A stretch of DNA of 64,000 nt from Watersipora subatra (lineage: Eukaryota > Bryozoa > Gymnolaemata > Cheilostomatida > Watersiporidae). Position numbers and translations under genes: made by a program. Under the pieces are notes generated by a model. The model made no database searches and was not told the origin of the DNA. It saw only the letters and a list, made by a program, of their open reading frames with translations. The stretch covers positions 6,324,001 through 6,388,000 of the forward strand of contig NC_088708.1 in NCBI RefSeq assembly GCF_963576615.1, read 5' to 3'. Below, one piece after another: positions 1 through 10,700 of the stretch. The stretch's first letter is position 1. The number at the start of each line of letters is the position of its first letter.

Positions 1-858
1 TGGGTAAAGCTCTATCCGTCCTTACTCTTTTTTTCTGCTGCCGTACCTTCCGACTGATTGCTGAATGTGGTTGTATATATTTTGTGTGATTTAGTTGACT
101 GCAATTACTTCATCATAGTAGGCCTATAACAGATACTTTGAGTAAACATGTCATAATACTTTCTTGTCGTGATTTCAATGTTTTTTGTCCTAAATATTAT
201 GTAATTGCATCACTGTCTTATTATATAGTGTTTATTTCTCCTCTTTGTCTATTTGTTCTCTGATTGCATAACTGTCTTATTATATAGGCTAGTGTTTATG
301 TCTTCTCTTTGTCTATTGTATACTGTATGCATCTAAACCAGTTGAATACAGGAGTTCAGTATTGCAAGACGTACAGCTTGCTTGCTTGGAGTTAGGTAGA
401 ACACTGAATATGCACCAAGTCCAGCACATCTTGTTCCCCTATTAAGGCTGCTAAGTATTACGCCTAATTGATTCTTCTACAATTTCATTGCATCCTATTA
501 GAAAAATCAAAATAGCGCCTTGTAAAAATTTCAACTTTTTATCACCCTATATTGTTAGACCATTTTATTCTCCAAATAGTCTCGCCGCTTTTTCCGACTA
601 ACCAATCTCATTTGATCTTTGCCTGCAAATAAAGGCCTGTTTTGTGTAAATGTGTATAATCAATAAAGAGTCAATCATTATCATCACCTTTTGACCTGTG
701 GGTTTGGACTTTTTGCTCAATGTTTTTTGCAGTGCTCAGTGCGAGTATGGTTAAGATTTCCATTTTTACCCGCTTGACTGGAAAGCTAGTAGTGAAAGTA
801 TTCATATCAACATTGTTGAAAACTCAACCACCTTGTAATCATATAATGACGTCTGTCT
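1..858. other. Intergenic, no gene recognised
   Basis: AT-rich sequence with no convincing exon on either strand. An AATAAA at 662-667 could be the polyadenylation signal of a plus-strand gene whose coding part lies left of the window, but no preceding exon is visible, so this is only a possibility. The stretch ends at the target-site duplication of the old LTR element. Confidence 0.4.
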
Positions 859-1051
859 TTTATTAAGGTATATATTCACATGTATTGCAGCAAAGAAAGA
901 AGTGTATGTTTTCTTTAATTAGCTTTTATACTGCATAATACTAAGTAATCACCTGGCTTCATCAAATTATCGTAACTGCTGTGACTATCCAAAATTGCCG
1001 TGACCTCAGATATCAATGTACCGTGAGTCTCACAAATTCTATCATAAAACA
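859..1051 (-). repeat. 3' LTR of the old element
   Basis: Matches 3814-4006 at the same length with scattered substitutions. On the minus strand it starts TGTTTTATG and is preceded by a purine-rich tract, the expected arrangement for plus-strand priming. Its end reads as TAAA rather than a clean CA, so the terminal dinucleotide is mutated. Confidence 0.7.
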
Positions 1052-2869
1052 TCTCCTTTCTTTTTTTTGAGTCACTCCAGAACTATCAATAAGCACGTGC
1101 GATAACTCACCATACTTTGGATGCTCGTTACCTAACACCATTAGAATCATCTCCATAGGCTGTGCCTCCTGCTCATCCGACCCTGTGCCACTACCAAAAA
1201 TACTTCCCTGTTTAGTGCCGGCGTCATTGCCAGTATACACTCTTTTTCATCACTTTGTCCACCACCAATACTGCCACTGTAACTACCAACACTGCCACCA
1301 CTATCTATCAGCCCGAAGCGTGTTGGTTGGGTCAATAATGAATCCTAAACCTCATCTACCGTCTCTTCCGTCTTATTTTCGCTCTCACTAATGAAAGCAG
1401 GCACGACAGGCATCTTGTGGGAATGCTTCTTTTGGGTCGTCTCTGACTGCACCAGAAGTGGTTTCACAGACCTGAGTGCTAGTATGGCCCAGACCTACTT
1501 ATCTTAGCCTTCCCCAGATATGGTGCCTCTACTTCCTGCGCTCTTCCTCTAAACCTCAGCCAACTGCAGTATAGCCATCCTGGATGCCTTTGCCTCTCCA
1601 ACTCAATGACCACCGCCTCACACTTGGTTTGCAGCCTAGCCATTTTTTCCTCCGTCTTCCTCTTTTCTTCCTCTCTCAATCTTTGCTAGCTTCCTCTTAT
1701 AACCATCACTGTCCAGCACACCATCGATGGACACCTCTACGAAAAAATAGCATACCTTCCCCATTGCGAATACTTGTTCAGCCACTTTCTCAGCACCTTC
1801 ACTCACCTCAGCTTTACTGCTTTCCTTATCATACTCCATAGACACTTTTACCTCTCTGGTACATTGGGCTGTTCTCTCGTGACTACCAATATTTCCACCA
1901 CTGTCCTTGTGCTGGCCTAAAATATAAATTTCTATTACTTCACTCTCTCTACTCGTCACTTCCTTGGTTCCACCGGTTCACCAATCTATAATTTTGCCAA
2001 TCTGGACCTGCGCCTATTTGTACAGCCTTTTTCAACATCGTCTTCTCAGTCAGGCTTTTTTGTCAGTTTTTGCAACTTGACATCATTTGAAACATAATAA
2101 CTTAACTCAAAAGTAATGGCCCTCGATGAAAACAACCAAACTAATCTAATACCTCTAAACTCCTTGCTCTAAACTTGCCCTCACATAACACATTTACAAC
2201 AGCCAATAATTTCAGCTGCTTCAATTCATTTATGCTCAAAAAGTTTTATCTCAGTTTCTTTACTACGTAAACCTCAGCATTCATAGTCCTTTGTTCGCAT
2301 TCCGATTGAGCTACCGTCATTTCAACCACGTTCAACTTTATATTATCAGCATGTTCTAAAGCTGTTAATGGCTTATTTAACCGCAACTCCAACCTCTTGG
2401 CTTTTCTTTCAGTCACTAGCCACTCCTCAGCACCATTACCAAATGTAAACTCAACATTTTCTCTATCGACTTTCAAATACTGTACAATTTTCTGGCCTAG
2501 TCATTGGTCTTTACCGTATTTGTCTCTAGAGCCAGAAAATCTTACACTTCTACCCCTGCTATTGTCCTCATTATCCTTACGGCTCTTAGAAAATGAATTT
2601 TACCACTTTCAAAGTCACTGTACCTTTCATCATGCCTATACATGTCTCACTTCTTATATTGACTGTTTCTCTCATACCTGTTTATACTGTAGTCTTCAGG
2701 TATGCTCCAACTATCCTTTACATGATGACAGCTGTCTTTACCCTTAAAATTCTTACTGTTATCTTGACTGCCATACCTTTCATAACTGCAGTTACGACTA
2801 CCTATTTGCTTACTGCTGCTACCTAACTTCCGTCATAACTCACTTTTCTACCCCTATCTCTGGAGTCTC

Positions 2870-3873
2870 GGGATAAATGACCTCGTTGCCATAACAGTAA
2901 CATTAATTGCAGGATAACTCCGCATCTCATGGCCACTCTACTTGCAATTGTAACAAACTTGCTTTCTGCTACAAACTCTACAACCTGCACCTTATCTAAA
3001 CATACCGCTCTTCATTATTATCTTTATACCTTCTTATATTGTACCTGTCCTTACTATATTCTTGATTCCCTGCCTCACACCTACTAACCTCTCGCTCATC
3101 GCAGCTATTTGTATAATAATTTCTACTGTTTCTAAGACTACTTCTAGGAGAATATCTACCTTCCAAATCATACGCTTCTATCACTACCTTCAGAGTACTG
3201 CGAATGACTGCTTTCCTTGGATATCCTCACTACCTTCTGTTTAATTTCATTTCTCAGCCCCTTCCACTACTCTCTATTTTCATTGTTTTCAAAAACCTGT
3301 CCGAATTATTTGCCATCTCACTAGCCCTCAATGCCTCATTCAACATATCTCATGTCAAATCAGCATTCTTCATCAAGTCTTTACTCACTTTTCTAACGCT
3401 CAAATCATGAACTGCCAAAATTAGAGCAAACCTTACTCTATCAGCATTATTAGCAACCTCCGCGTATTTACCCAAACTCTCAACTCTTTGCAAAAGCGCT
3501 TTTCACCAACTGCCTGTCAAGAACTTATGCCCTTTTACAAACATGCTCTCCTGCCTACCATAATACTATTATAAAATCTCCACAACCTCTTCACAATAGA
3601 ATTTACATCATCCAAATTGAACCCTGCACTTTTCAGCACTTCTCTACCACTATGTCCAATGTCTCTCAGTAACGGCACTAACTTAGCACCTCTCATAATA
3701 GGTTGTCTCTTACCACCTTCACTTTCATAACCTCTCCTTTCAACTGCGATCTTGATACACAAATTCGTTTCGTTTACAAATCTCTCCTGTGAAGCATCAC
3801 CGTGCTCGCCAAATGTATTGAGGTATATACTCACATGTTTTGTGGCAAAGAAAGAAGTGTCTGTTCTTTTCAA
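2870..3873 (-). pseudogene. Broken gag-like region of the old LTR element
   Basis: Read on the minus strand, a 112-residue open stretch (3873-3535) begins with a Met codon lying inside the 5' LTR. It is followed by a K/E/R-rich stretch with capsid-like character and then, near 2950, a CX2C pair and a CCHC-like zinc knuckle (CYNC, then GHE). The knuckle is damaged: a stop codon falls inside it and its last Cys is replaced by Tyr. Several further stops and frame changes separate the blocks, so no functional Gag is expected. The assignment rests on the zinc knuckle and on position between LTR-like repeats; the clade cannot be told. Confidence 0.55.
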
Positions 3874-4006
3874 TTAGCTTTTATACTGCATAATACTACG
3901 TAATCCCCTGGCTTTATCCATTTATTTTAACTGACGTGACTACCCGCTACTGCCGTGACCTCAGACATCAATGTAGCCTGAGCCCCACAAGTCCCATTAT
4001 ACAACA
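3814..4006 (-). repeat. 5' LTR of the old element
   Basis: Partner of 859-1051. On the minus strand it runs from TGTTGTATAATGGG to ...CAATACA and is directly followed by a candidate primer-binding site starting TGGCGAGCACGG. That site has the same general TGGCRA form as the one in the young element at 53747-58622. Confidence 0.7.
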
Positions 4007-5009
4007 GTCTGTATATATAACTTATTTTACCACTGATAAATAGGGTAACTCCATTTCTCGCAATCCTTTTTAAGCTGATTTCAGACACAAGGTTTGTAGG
4101 ACTCTTTCAGTTGTAACAGCCGATTACACTAGTTCTAATCCCTCTGGCTTTTTATGTCGTACACCTTTTAAGGAGACATTTCACTACTCTCTGCCTCACT
4201 CTTGACTAATATCAGGCTCTATCTCAGCGTTTACCATCATTTTTCACCACTCAGCATTTACTCGGAGCTTTGTGCATCTTACCTTTACTATGTAGAATTT
4301 CTAACACCAGTCGCTTTGTCCTTGCTGCTCATGGAGGTGGTGTTTTCCCTCAAGTTGCTAGAGGTCTCTGCTTTCTCTGCTTCGTTTGTCTTCCTTAACT
4401 AGTTTCAGCAACCTAATCCTTTTGTATTGATGAGTCCAGGAACTGCACAGTCTCACTCTCTGTCTCTCTAGAGATCTTGGTTTCTACAATTACCAATTTT
4501 AGCAGACAATGGTGGCAAATATGGCCATTCTAGCAATACTGGTAACACTTGTCCCGTTCAATTTCAGGACGTATAATCTTAAAATTCTCAAATCGAAAAC
4601 ACACCTCGCAACCCAAATGTCGTTTATCCTTGTTATACTTTCAGAATAATAAGGAGAATCTAGGAGAAAATTTATTTATCTGTCTTTTTTTATAAGGTTA
4701 TGGTCATCAGACTTTTTCCTTCCTCCCTATGAAAAAGCCTTAGTTCTGCAGTAACCAGAACTTTTGCTTTTAAATGGGTTATGCTAGTTATTATATCCAC
4801 TCCTATAATTATTACAAGCACCACTATTATGTGCTTCATAGTTTTTCTGCATTTTAAAAGCTCTCCATTTTTGTGGTACGCATCACAAAAATTACTAGCT
4901 GCACTATTCGAGCTACATTTGTCAGGTTTTTGTATAATTGTTTAAACTTGAACACAGTACTACCTGCAAGAGTTTTAAGAGCTCTCTTGGCTGTAGACCT
5001 TGCAAGAGA

Positions 5010-5075
5010 GCATCTGTGGCCTCATAGGTTAGAAGACAAACAGCAGGTTTCGGTTCGATTCCCAAAAAAATGCTA
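5010..5075 (+). repeat. tRNA-like tract (weak SINE head candidate)
   Basis: A B-box-like GGTTCGATTCC at about 5050-5060 follows an A-box-like TGGCCTCATAGGTTAGA by roughly 30 bases. GCAT and ATGC flank the tract. It does not fold into a full tRNA by eye and the spacing is short, so it is at most a degraded tRNA-derived repeat. Confidence 0.25.
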
Positions 5076-5917
5076 CCAGTAGTGACAGGAACGACATCTA
5101 ATTTCAAATATTTTCTGCAAATGAGCATGTCTTCAGTCATCGAGGTTTCCTTGTCGCTGAACTTGGACATGTCCAGCCTAGATCACAGAGCCATCATTTG
5201 TGCAACAACGCTCTTAAAAAAACATGCACAGCCTTCGCTAACCGGAGAGCATATTCGATTTTCGAGGAATTGCTCACACAGACCTTGCTTCAAACAGTCC
5301 TGAGAGATATTCCTAACTCACATTAGCTTTGGCCATCAATTTTTTTCCTAGAAGCATAACTCTTTAATGCACTGACAGATAGCACAATTGCAAACTGACC
5401 CTGGGCTTCATCTGCCTCACTTAAACTAGCATTCAAACTACAACCAAACAGTCCATATATTTTTTCATCAAACTGACACACTAAAACTAAAATGATTTTT
5501 TGTAATTTAATAAAAATATTTTTTTTTAGCGAAGTAGTAAGTTAGGGGTTAGTAAGGGTTTGGAAGCATCTACAAGCCTTTTCTGCTTCACAACAGTATT
5601 TTTCATCCCTCGTTGCTTTTAGAAGAGCAAGCACTTTTACTCTGGGAGGAAGTTGTTCTCTAAGCCTAAGCTCTGCAACAATAAAAACTTTATCAGAGTA
5701 CCGTTTCTATCTTTTACTGTCAAGCATACTTTTATTACTGAAAAATTTCAGTAATAAATTTTATGTACAGATGTATTGCTTAGCCCTCTTGATGACTAAG
5801 TGCTAACAAAGGTTGTTGCTGATAGCCATACCTCACCATTTGCACTGTTTTTCGTCACAAAATCGGCAAGGAAATTTAATTCAGATAAATGTTTTTAAAT
5901 ACTCAATTCGCAAAACC

Positions 5918-6205
5918 CGAAGTGTTTGTCATAAACTAGTGCTACGACAGGTTTTATATTGAGCTTTTTATTGGCCTTTCAATTCACCTGAGAACATCAC
6001 GTGACAAGACAATAACCAAACTGTAATGACAACGTCAGAGAAATAAAGAGATTCCAATCTACGGCGGCTTTCCGTTTTTGAGCTTTTAAGAGCTTGTAAT
6101 CACATTTCCATATATTTGGCACCTACAACACAACAGAGTAAGACATGGTGAATCTTTTGATACCAAATAACTGTAATGTGAATTTTGTTGCAAGTCAACC
6201 TTTAA
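5918..6205 (+). mobile_element. Solo arm of the TTAA inverted-repeat family
   Basis: About 290 bases that closely match 11103-11392 in the same orientation, starting at acccgaagtgtttgtcataa and ending in TTGCAAGTCAACCT followed by TTAA. The 10509-10705 segment is an inverted copy of its terminal part. The opposite arm is missing here, so this is a truncated copy of the foldback element found in the APC7 gene. Confidence 0.75.
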
Positions 6206-6239
6206 GTAGTAACTGCAGCCACACTAGCATGAGTCAATC

Positions 6240-6400
6240 TACATATATATAAACCTGTGTTTGTTTGTCGTCTGTCATTTGTCCAGTTATAGCGATTAAA
6301 TTTAGGAATGAAAACACTGCTTCCCACTAAAATTGAACTTGGAAACCTTGCTTCTGTAGACAGGGGCGCTATCCACTACACCACACGGCCTACTTGCCAT
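6240..6400 (-). mobile_element. tRNA-derived SINE candidate
   Basis: Read on the minus strand, the segment starting near 6392 has an A-box-like GGTGTAGTGGATAGCGCC and, about 35 bases on, a B-box-like AAGTTCAATTTTAG. This is the internal RNA polymerase III promoter layout of a tRNA. The acceptor stem does not pair and a further 80-100 bases of unrelated sequence follow, so a SINE is more likely than a tRNA gene. The 3' end is not defined. Confidence 0.45.
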
Positions 6401-7782
6401 ACTATAAAATAATTATGCACATACTTATTACACCCGCCAATGTTTAATAGCGATTTGTCAAAAATCAGTTCAGCTAGCACGCTTGAACTACCTAATTTAC
6501 TAGAAAATAAATTTTACTAGAAGAAAAATACATACCCAGACTTTCTCAAAATGCTATAAATCTGTATATAACTTAGGTCAAGCGGCTGCTTTGCTATACA
6601 ATGGAATAATTGTGGTCATACTCATTACACTGGTTAAAATACGTACACTTGAAGCGTGAAATGCTATTGGTTACTACTAGCAAGTTTGAAGATCATGATT
6701 GATTGCTAGAGAGATCATGAGGCATAACATAACGACTTATGGCTCTTATTATAGTAAGTTAACTTACTAGCTTATACGTTAATTATGCTTAGTTCAACTT
6801 ACTCAATTTCATTGGGTAAGGAAAATTAACCGATGGAAACTACATTACCTGCCACTGTTTATAAGCTGTTTTTTATTACCCACGCAACGGTGGACATTCA
6901 GCTAATATTATCTATATATATCTAGCATAAACTTAATTAAACTTGTAGCACACCAGAAATAAACAAACACCTTTATTTAAAAGTCAGAATGGGAATGTTG
7001 TGTATGTTGATTAAAAGTAAGTTTTTTGTCTAAAAACATTTTTATTACCCGTGCAATGCCGGGCTTTCAGTTGTGTAGTAAAAAGCTACCTGCCAGGTAA
7101 TTTATCATGCAGTACTTTGGCTAGGAGCTGTGAGTGCTGTCAGGCCAAGCAAAAGTTGCTTATCGAGTAGATGGTTCATACACTGAAGGAAAGGTGGAGC
7201 ATAGAGGATAGAGTATTCAGATGATTCTTATTACAATAATTGACAATTTTTTTGGCTAAGCGCTGATTTCATTAAGCTTTCAATAGTCTTTAGTAATGAT
7301 AGATGTTGGCTGAATGTTTTCAGTTATAAATAAAGTTTACAACAACAGTAAAATTATATTTTATAAAATATTAGATGTAAGGTTTAGGCTTAATCAGCGC
7401 TGAATAACTATTTCAGATGCAACTTGCAAACAATTGTTAGTTGTATTCTTTCTCCCACTACTCATGGAGTAGAGTTCAGCAGGTGATGAGACATTGCATG
7501 TCAGATCGTAGAACATCCCATTGCAATAGAGTATGTCAGAAAAGAGATGTTATGCAGTACATGTAGATTAAAGTATGATCAGAATATATCAATTGCTTTT
7601 GTTCTAAACCACCTATGTAATAGTTTCTGTCGACCAAAAATATATTTGATCTACTTACTAAACAATTCAAAGTTTTTTTTTCAATTTTGATGATAATCTT
7701 TACTTCTTATAGTCTCATTGAGAGCAACTCGTGTGACAATAACTCCATATTCAATGTGATGCAGGTTCCCTTCGGTGTCATT

Positions 7783-10700
7783 ATGAATAAAGTGTTTGAG
7801 GAGATCAAGAAACTGCACTCTTCAAATCTTAATGAAGATTTAAAAATTGTGGTAAGACATAATTTAGTATTTGTACAAAGGTCTATTAGACTAGACGGTG
7901 CGAGTAAAGGTGTGTCAGTCAACACTATCATATTAGTTGTATTAGACTTCATATGCACATGGACACACTTAGCTCTCTCTCAGCCTATTTGTGTGCAGTT
8001 TGGAAACAGGAAACCCTTGCTGTGCTTTAGAAGAGCTGTTTTTTGTATTTAAAGATGACCTTACACAAAGTTTTTGTAGGTTATATCAGAAAGTATCAGT
8101 ATTTTTCTAGCATTCACGAATGTTTTTGATGTTTGAGGTGTTTTGACTGCCAGGATGTTTCAAGATTAAATCAACAAAACTTGATTATGGTTAAAATGAT
8201 CAGAAGAAAAATCCGTGCAAAATGACAACACTAGTTGATATCGGCTTTGTGTTCAAGTTGCAGCATTACGTGTCTCTATTCTGTTGGTCTTGTTACAGCT
8301 ATAGACATCATAATCACACTTTCGCTTGATCCAAGTTTTGCGATCAAGTTTTGACGATTTTAATCTTGAAACCTCTTGGCAGTTAAACTACCTCAAACAT
8401 CAAAAACAATCGCAAAGGAAAAAAACCGATACATTTTGATATTTGAAAAAATCAACTAAAGTTTTGTATACGTTCATGCATTTATAAGTTCAATGCATTT
8501 TGCCTCAAATTGTTGCTATACTTTTCCATTATTTAATATTAATTGTACCACCTAGGAGCCACAGATCAATTCTTTGACTTATTTAAATTTTAATACAAAT
8601 TTTTTTTAATTTAATTTTGTTTTATACTTAATAAAGTTTCTGTTTGTCCCAGATAAGTTTGGTACTGTCGAGACATTCAATGCTAATATCTAAAGAAGAT
8701 GGGAGCTCCTTATCATCACTCACACCGGCACACATCTGCATGCTTCATGTCTTCTATGCGGATGCCTGGTATGCATCTCGGCAGTTCAAAAAGGCTGAGG
8801 TGAGTTAGTAACTGTACATGTGATACTAGTAGTAGGTCACCGATGCAGTGGAGTCATTAAAGATGAGTTTGCATTCGCTATGCCCTAGCGGTACACATGA
8901 GGCATCTGGACTCACATCCGAAACCTCTCTGAAGTTTAGTTCTGAGTAGTTCTGGACTATGTTTGTTTTTTGACTTGATTGGGATACACTACGGTACACA
9001 ATAACCTAGTCAGTGGGGACAGTTAACAGTGGATGAGCGCATGCGTAGCGATGCCTCAGTAAAATCATGGTTTAATGTTTTTAGGCCATGATAATCGAAT
9101 ACTTGCCTTTTACCACACGCATTGGGCATATGTAGAAGACAACTCCAATCATATAAATGCGCATAAAACTAACCCTTATTTCTTATTCTTACCCCATTCC
9201 ATGATGGCTATTTTGTCTTTAAGATACGGTAGAGAATAACAGAACAGATGCATGCTAATAGTCTCTCAGAGACATTAAAGAGCTCCGTTACCTTTGTTTA
9301 CATTATAATGTCAAACAGAAGCATGTTGAGTTGACAGACTAATGCTCTGCTGATAGCAGGTTATGCCTGCCGTTGTAGGCTGAAGTTTAAACAGAATAGT
9401 GAACTACACATATGTCATCAGCTAGTTGGTGGAGACTGTAGATTTTCTGAGGTTATTTGCGAGACATACATGTACATTTATATGTATATTTTACCACATT
9501 ACAAAAGGGCTTTACGTGACTTTAAAATCTCGTACATCACCATTGTTGAGTAGCACTAGTAAAGGCAACCCTACGCTAGACAAGGTACATTCTGATGCTG
9601 ATGTACCTCCTATTTATGCTTGGGTTAAAGTGTAGCATAAATAGACACCTAAGGCACTGAGTAAAAGAAATTCACTTACTCTCATTGACCTCTTCTCTGT
9701 TATATAATAGAAGCTCCTATTACTTTTACCAGAAACATTACAAGGAAGCTCTGGGTATATGGCGTAGCAAATCTCTCGGTGAACCAACGGAACGTCAATG
9801 CAAAGTAAGGCTCAACCTGTCTACGAGTGTCAGCGGTAGTTCTTACTGCCTCTACTTAGCATATATTAAGCCCTCTTCCTGTGAACTTGGATGTTTGTAC
9901 ATTGGTTGGTTGTTGTGTCAGGTGATGAGTGAAGTGGATGTCAGATATAAATTATACATGGTCTATATGGAGCAGCACCAGACTTCATCAGCCATACGTG
10001 TGGTAGGTTTCTGTACTCTACGTCCCTCATGAATGTCAGTTGCAGAAGGTTTAGTGTTTTAATATGCATGGCAAGTTTCTCCTCACTTCTTACAGTTAGA
10101 GGCCTTGAATACAAAAGAAAGGACGATGGCTATAAACATGGCTCTGGGCGACCTGTATAGACAGGAAGGAATGGATCGCTCAGCCATAACATGTTATAAA
10201 GAAGTACTCAGGTACACTTTAGAGTTGGTAGGGGCAGCAGCGGTAGAGTCATCTCTACCTTCCAATTTGGTCTGTTTTGAGTGCTTTGTTGCTGTATATT
10301 TCTTAAACGTATGTTCACTGGTTTCTATAGTGAAGTTAGCACCAATGCTGGCAACAAAGCATGGATCTTATTTGAGCTAACATTTGAAAAAAATAATGAA
10401 GAAAGCATATTTTATTGTAAAAACTAAATTTAAAGTTCTCTCCATCTCCAGGATGACTTTTTGGACGAAACCTTTTGAAAAATTATTTGGTCCAAAGCGA
10501 TTGATTTGTTAAAGGTTGACTTGCAACAAAATTCACATTACAGTTTTTTGATATGAAAAGATTCACCATGTCTTACTCTGTTGTGTTGCAGGTGCAAAAT
10601 ATGTGGAAAGGTGATTACAAGCTCTTAAAAGCTCAAAAACGAACAGAAAATCGCAGCCACACGAGACCGCCGTTGTTTGGATTCTCTTTCCAAAACAGCT

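Larger units (their letters stand above)
859..4006 (-). mobile_element. Old, decayed LTR retroelement with gag remnant
   Basis: Two similar 193-bp direct repeats at 859-1051 and 3814-4006 bound the element. On the minus strand each begins TGTT, and the copy at 3814-4006 ends in CA. A polypurine tract (complement of 1052-1072) sits just inside the 3' LTR. A primer-binding-site-like TGGCGAGCACGG (complement of 3800-3811) sits just inside the 5' LTR. The 4-bp GTCT at 855-858 and 4007-4010 fits a target-site duplication. The LTRs have diverged at many positions, so the insertion is old. The internal 2.7 kb has a gag-like region with a zinc knuckle, interrupted by stops; I recognise no protease, reverse transcriptase or integrase. 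It is either a non-autonomous derivative or a copy that lost pol. Confidence 0.75.
4011..7782. other. Intergenic region upstream of APC7
   Basis: No exon of a host gene was recognised. It holds a tRNA-like tract at about 5010-5075, half of a TTAA-flanked inverted-repeat element (about 5918-6205) and a SINE candidate (about 6240-6400). The APC7 promoter should lie in the last kilobase, but no clear TATA box or initiator can be picked out. Confidence 0.4.
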
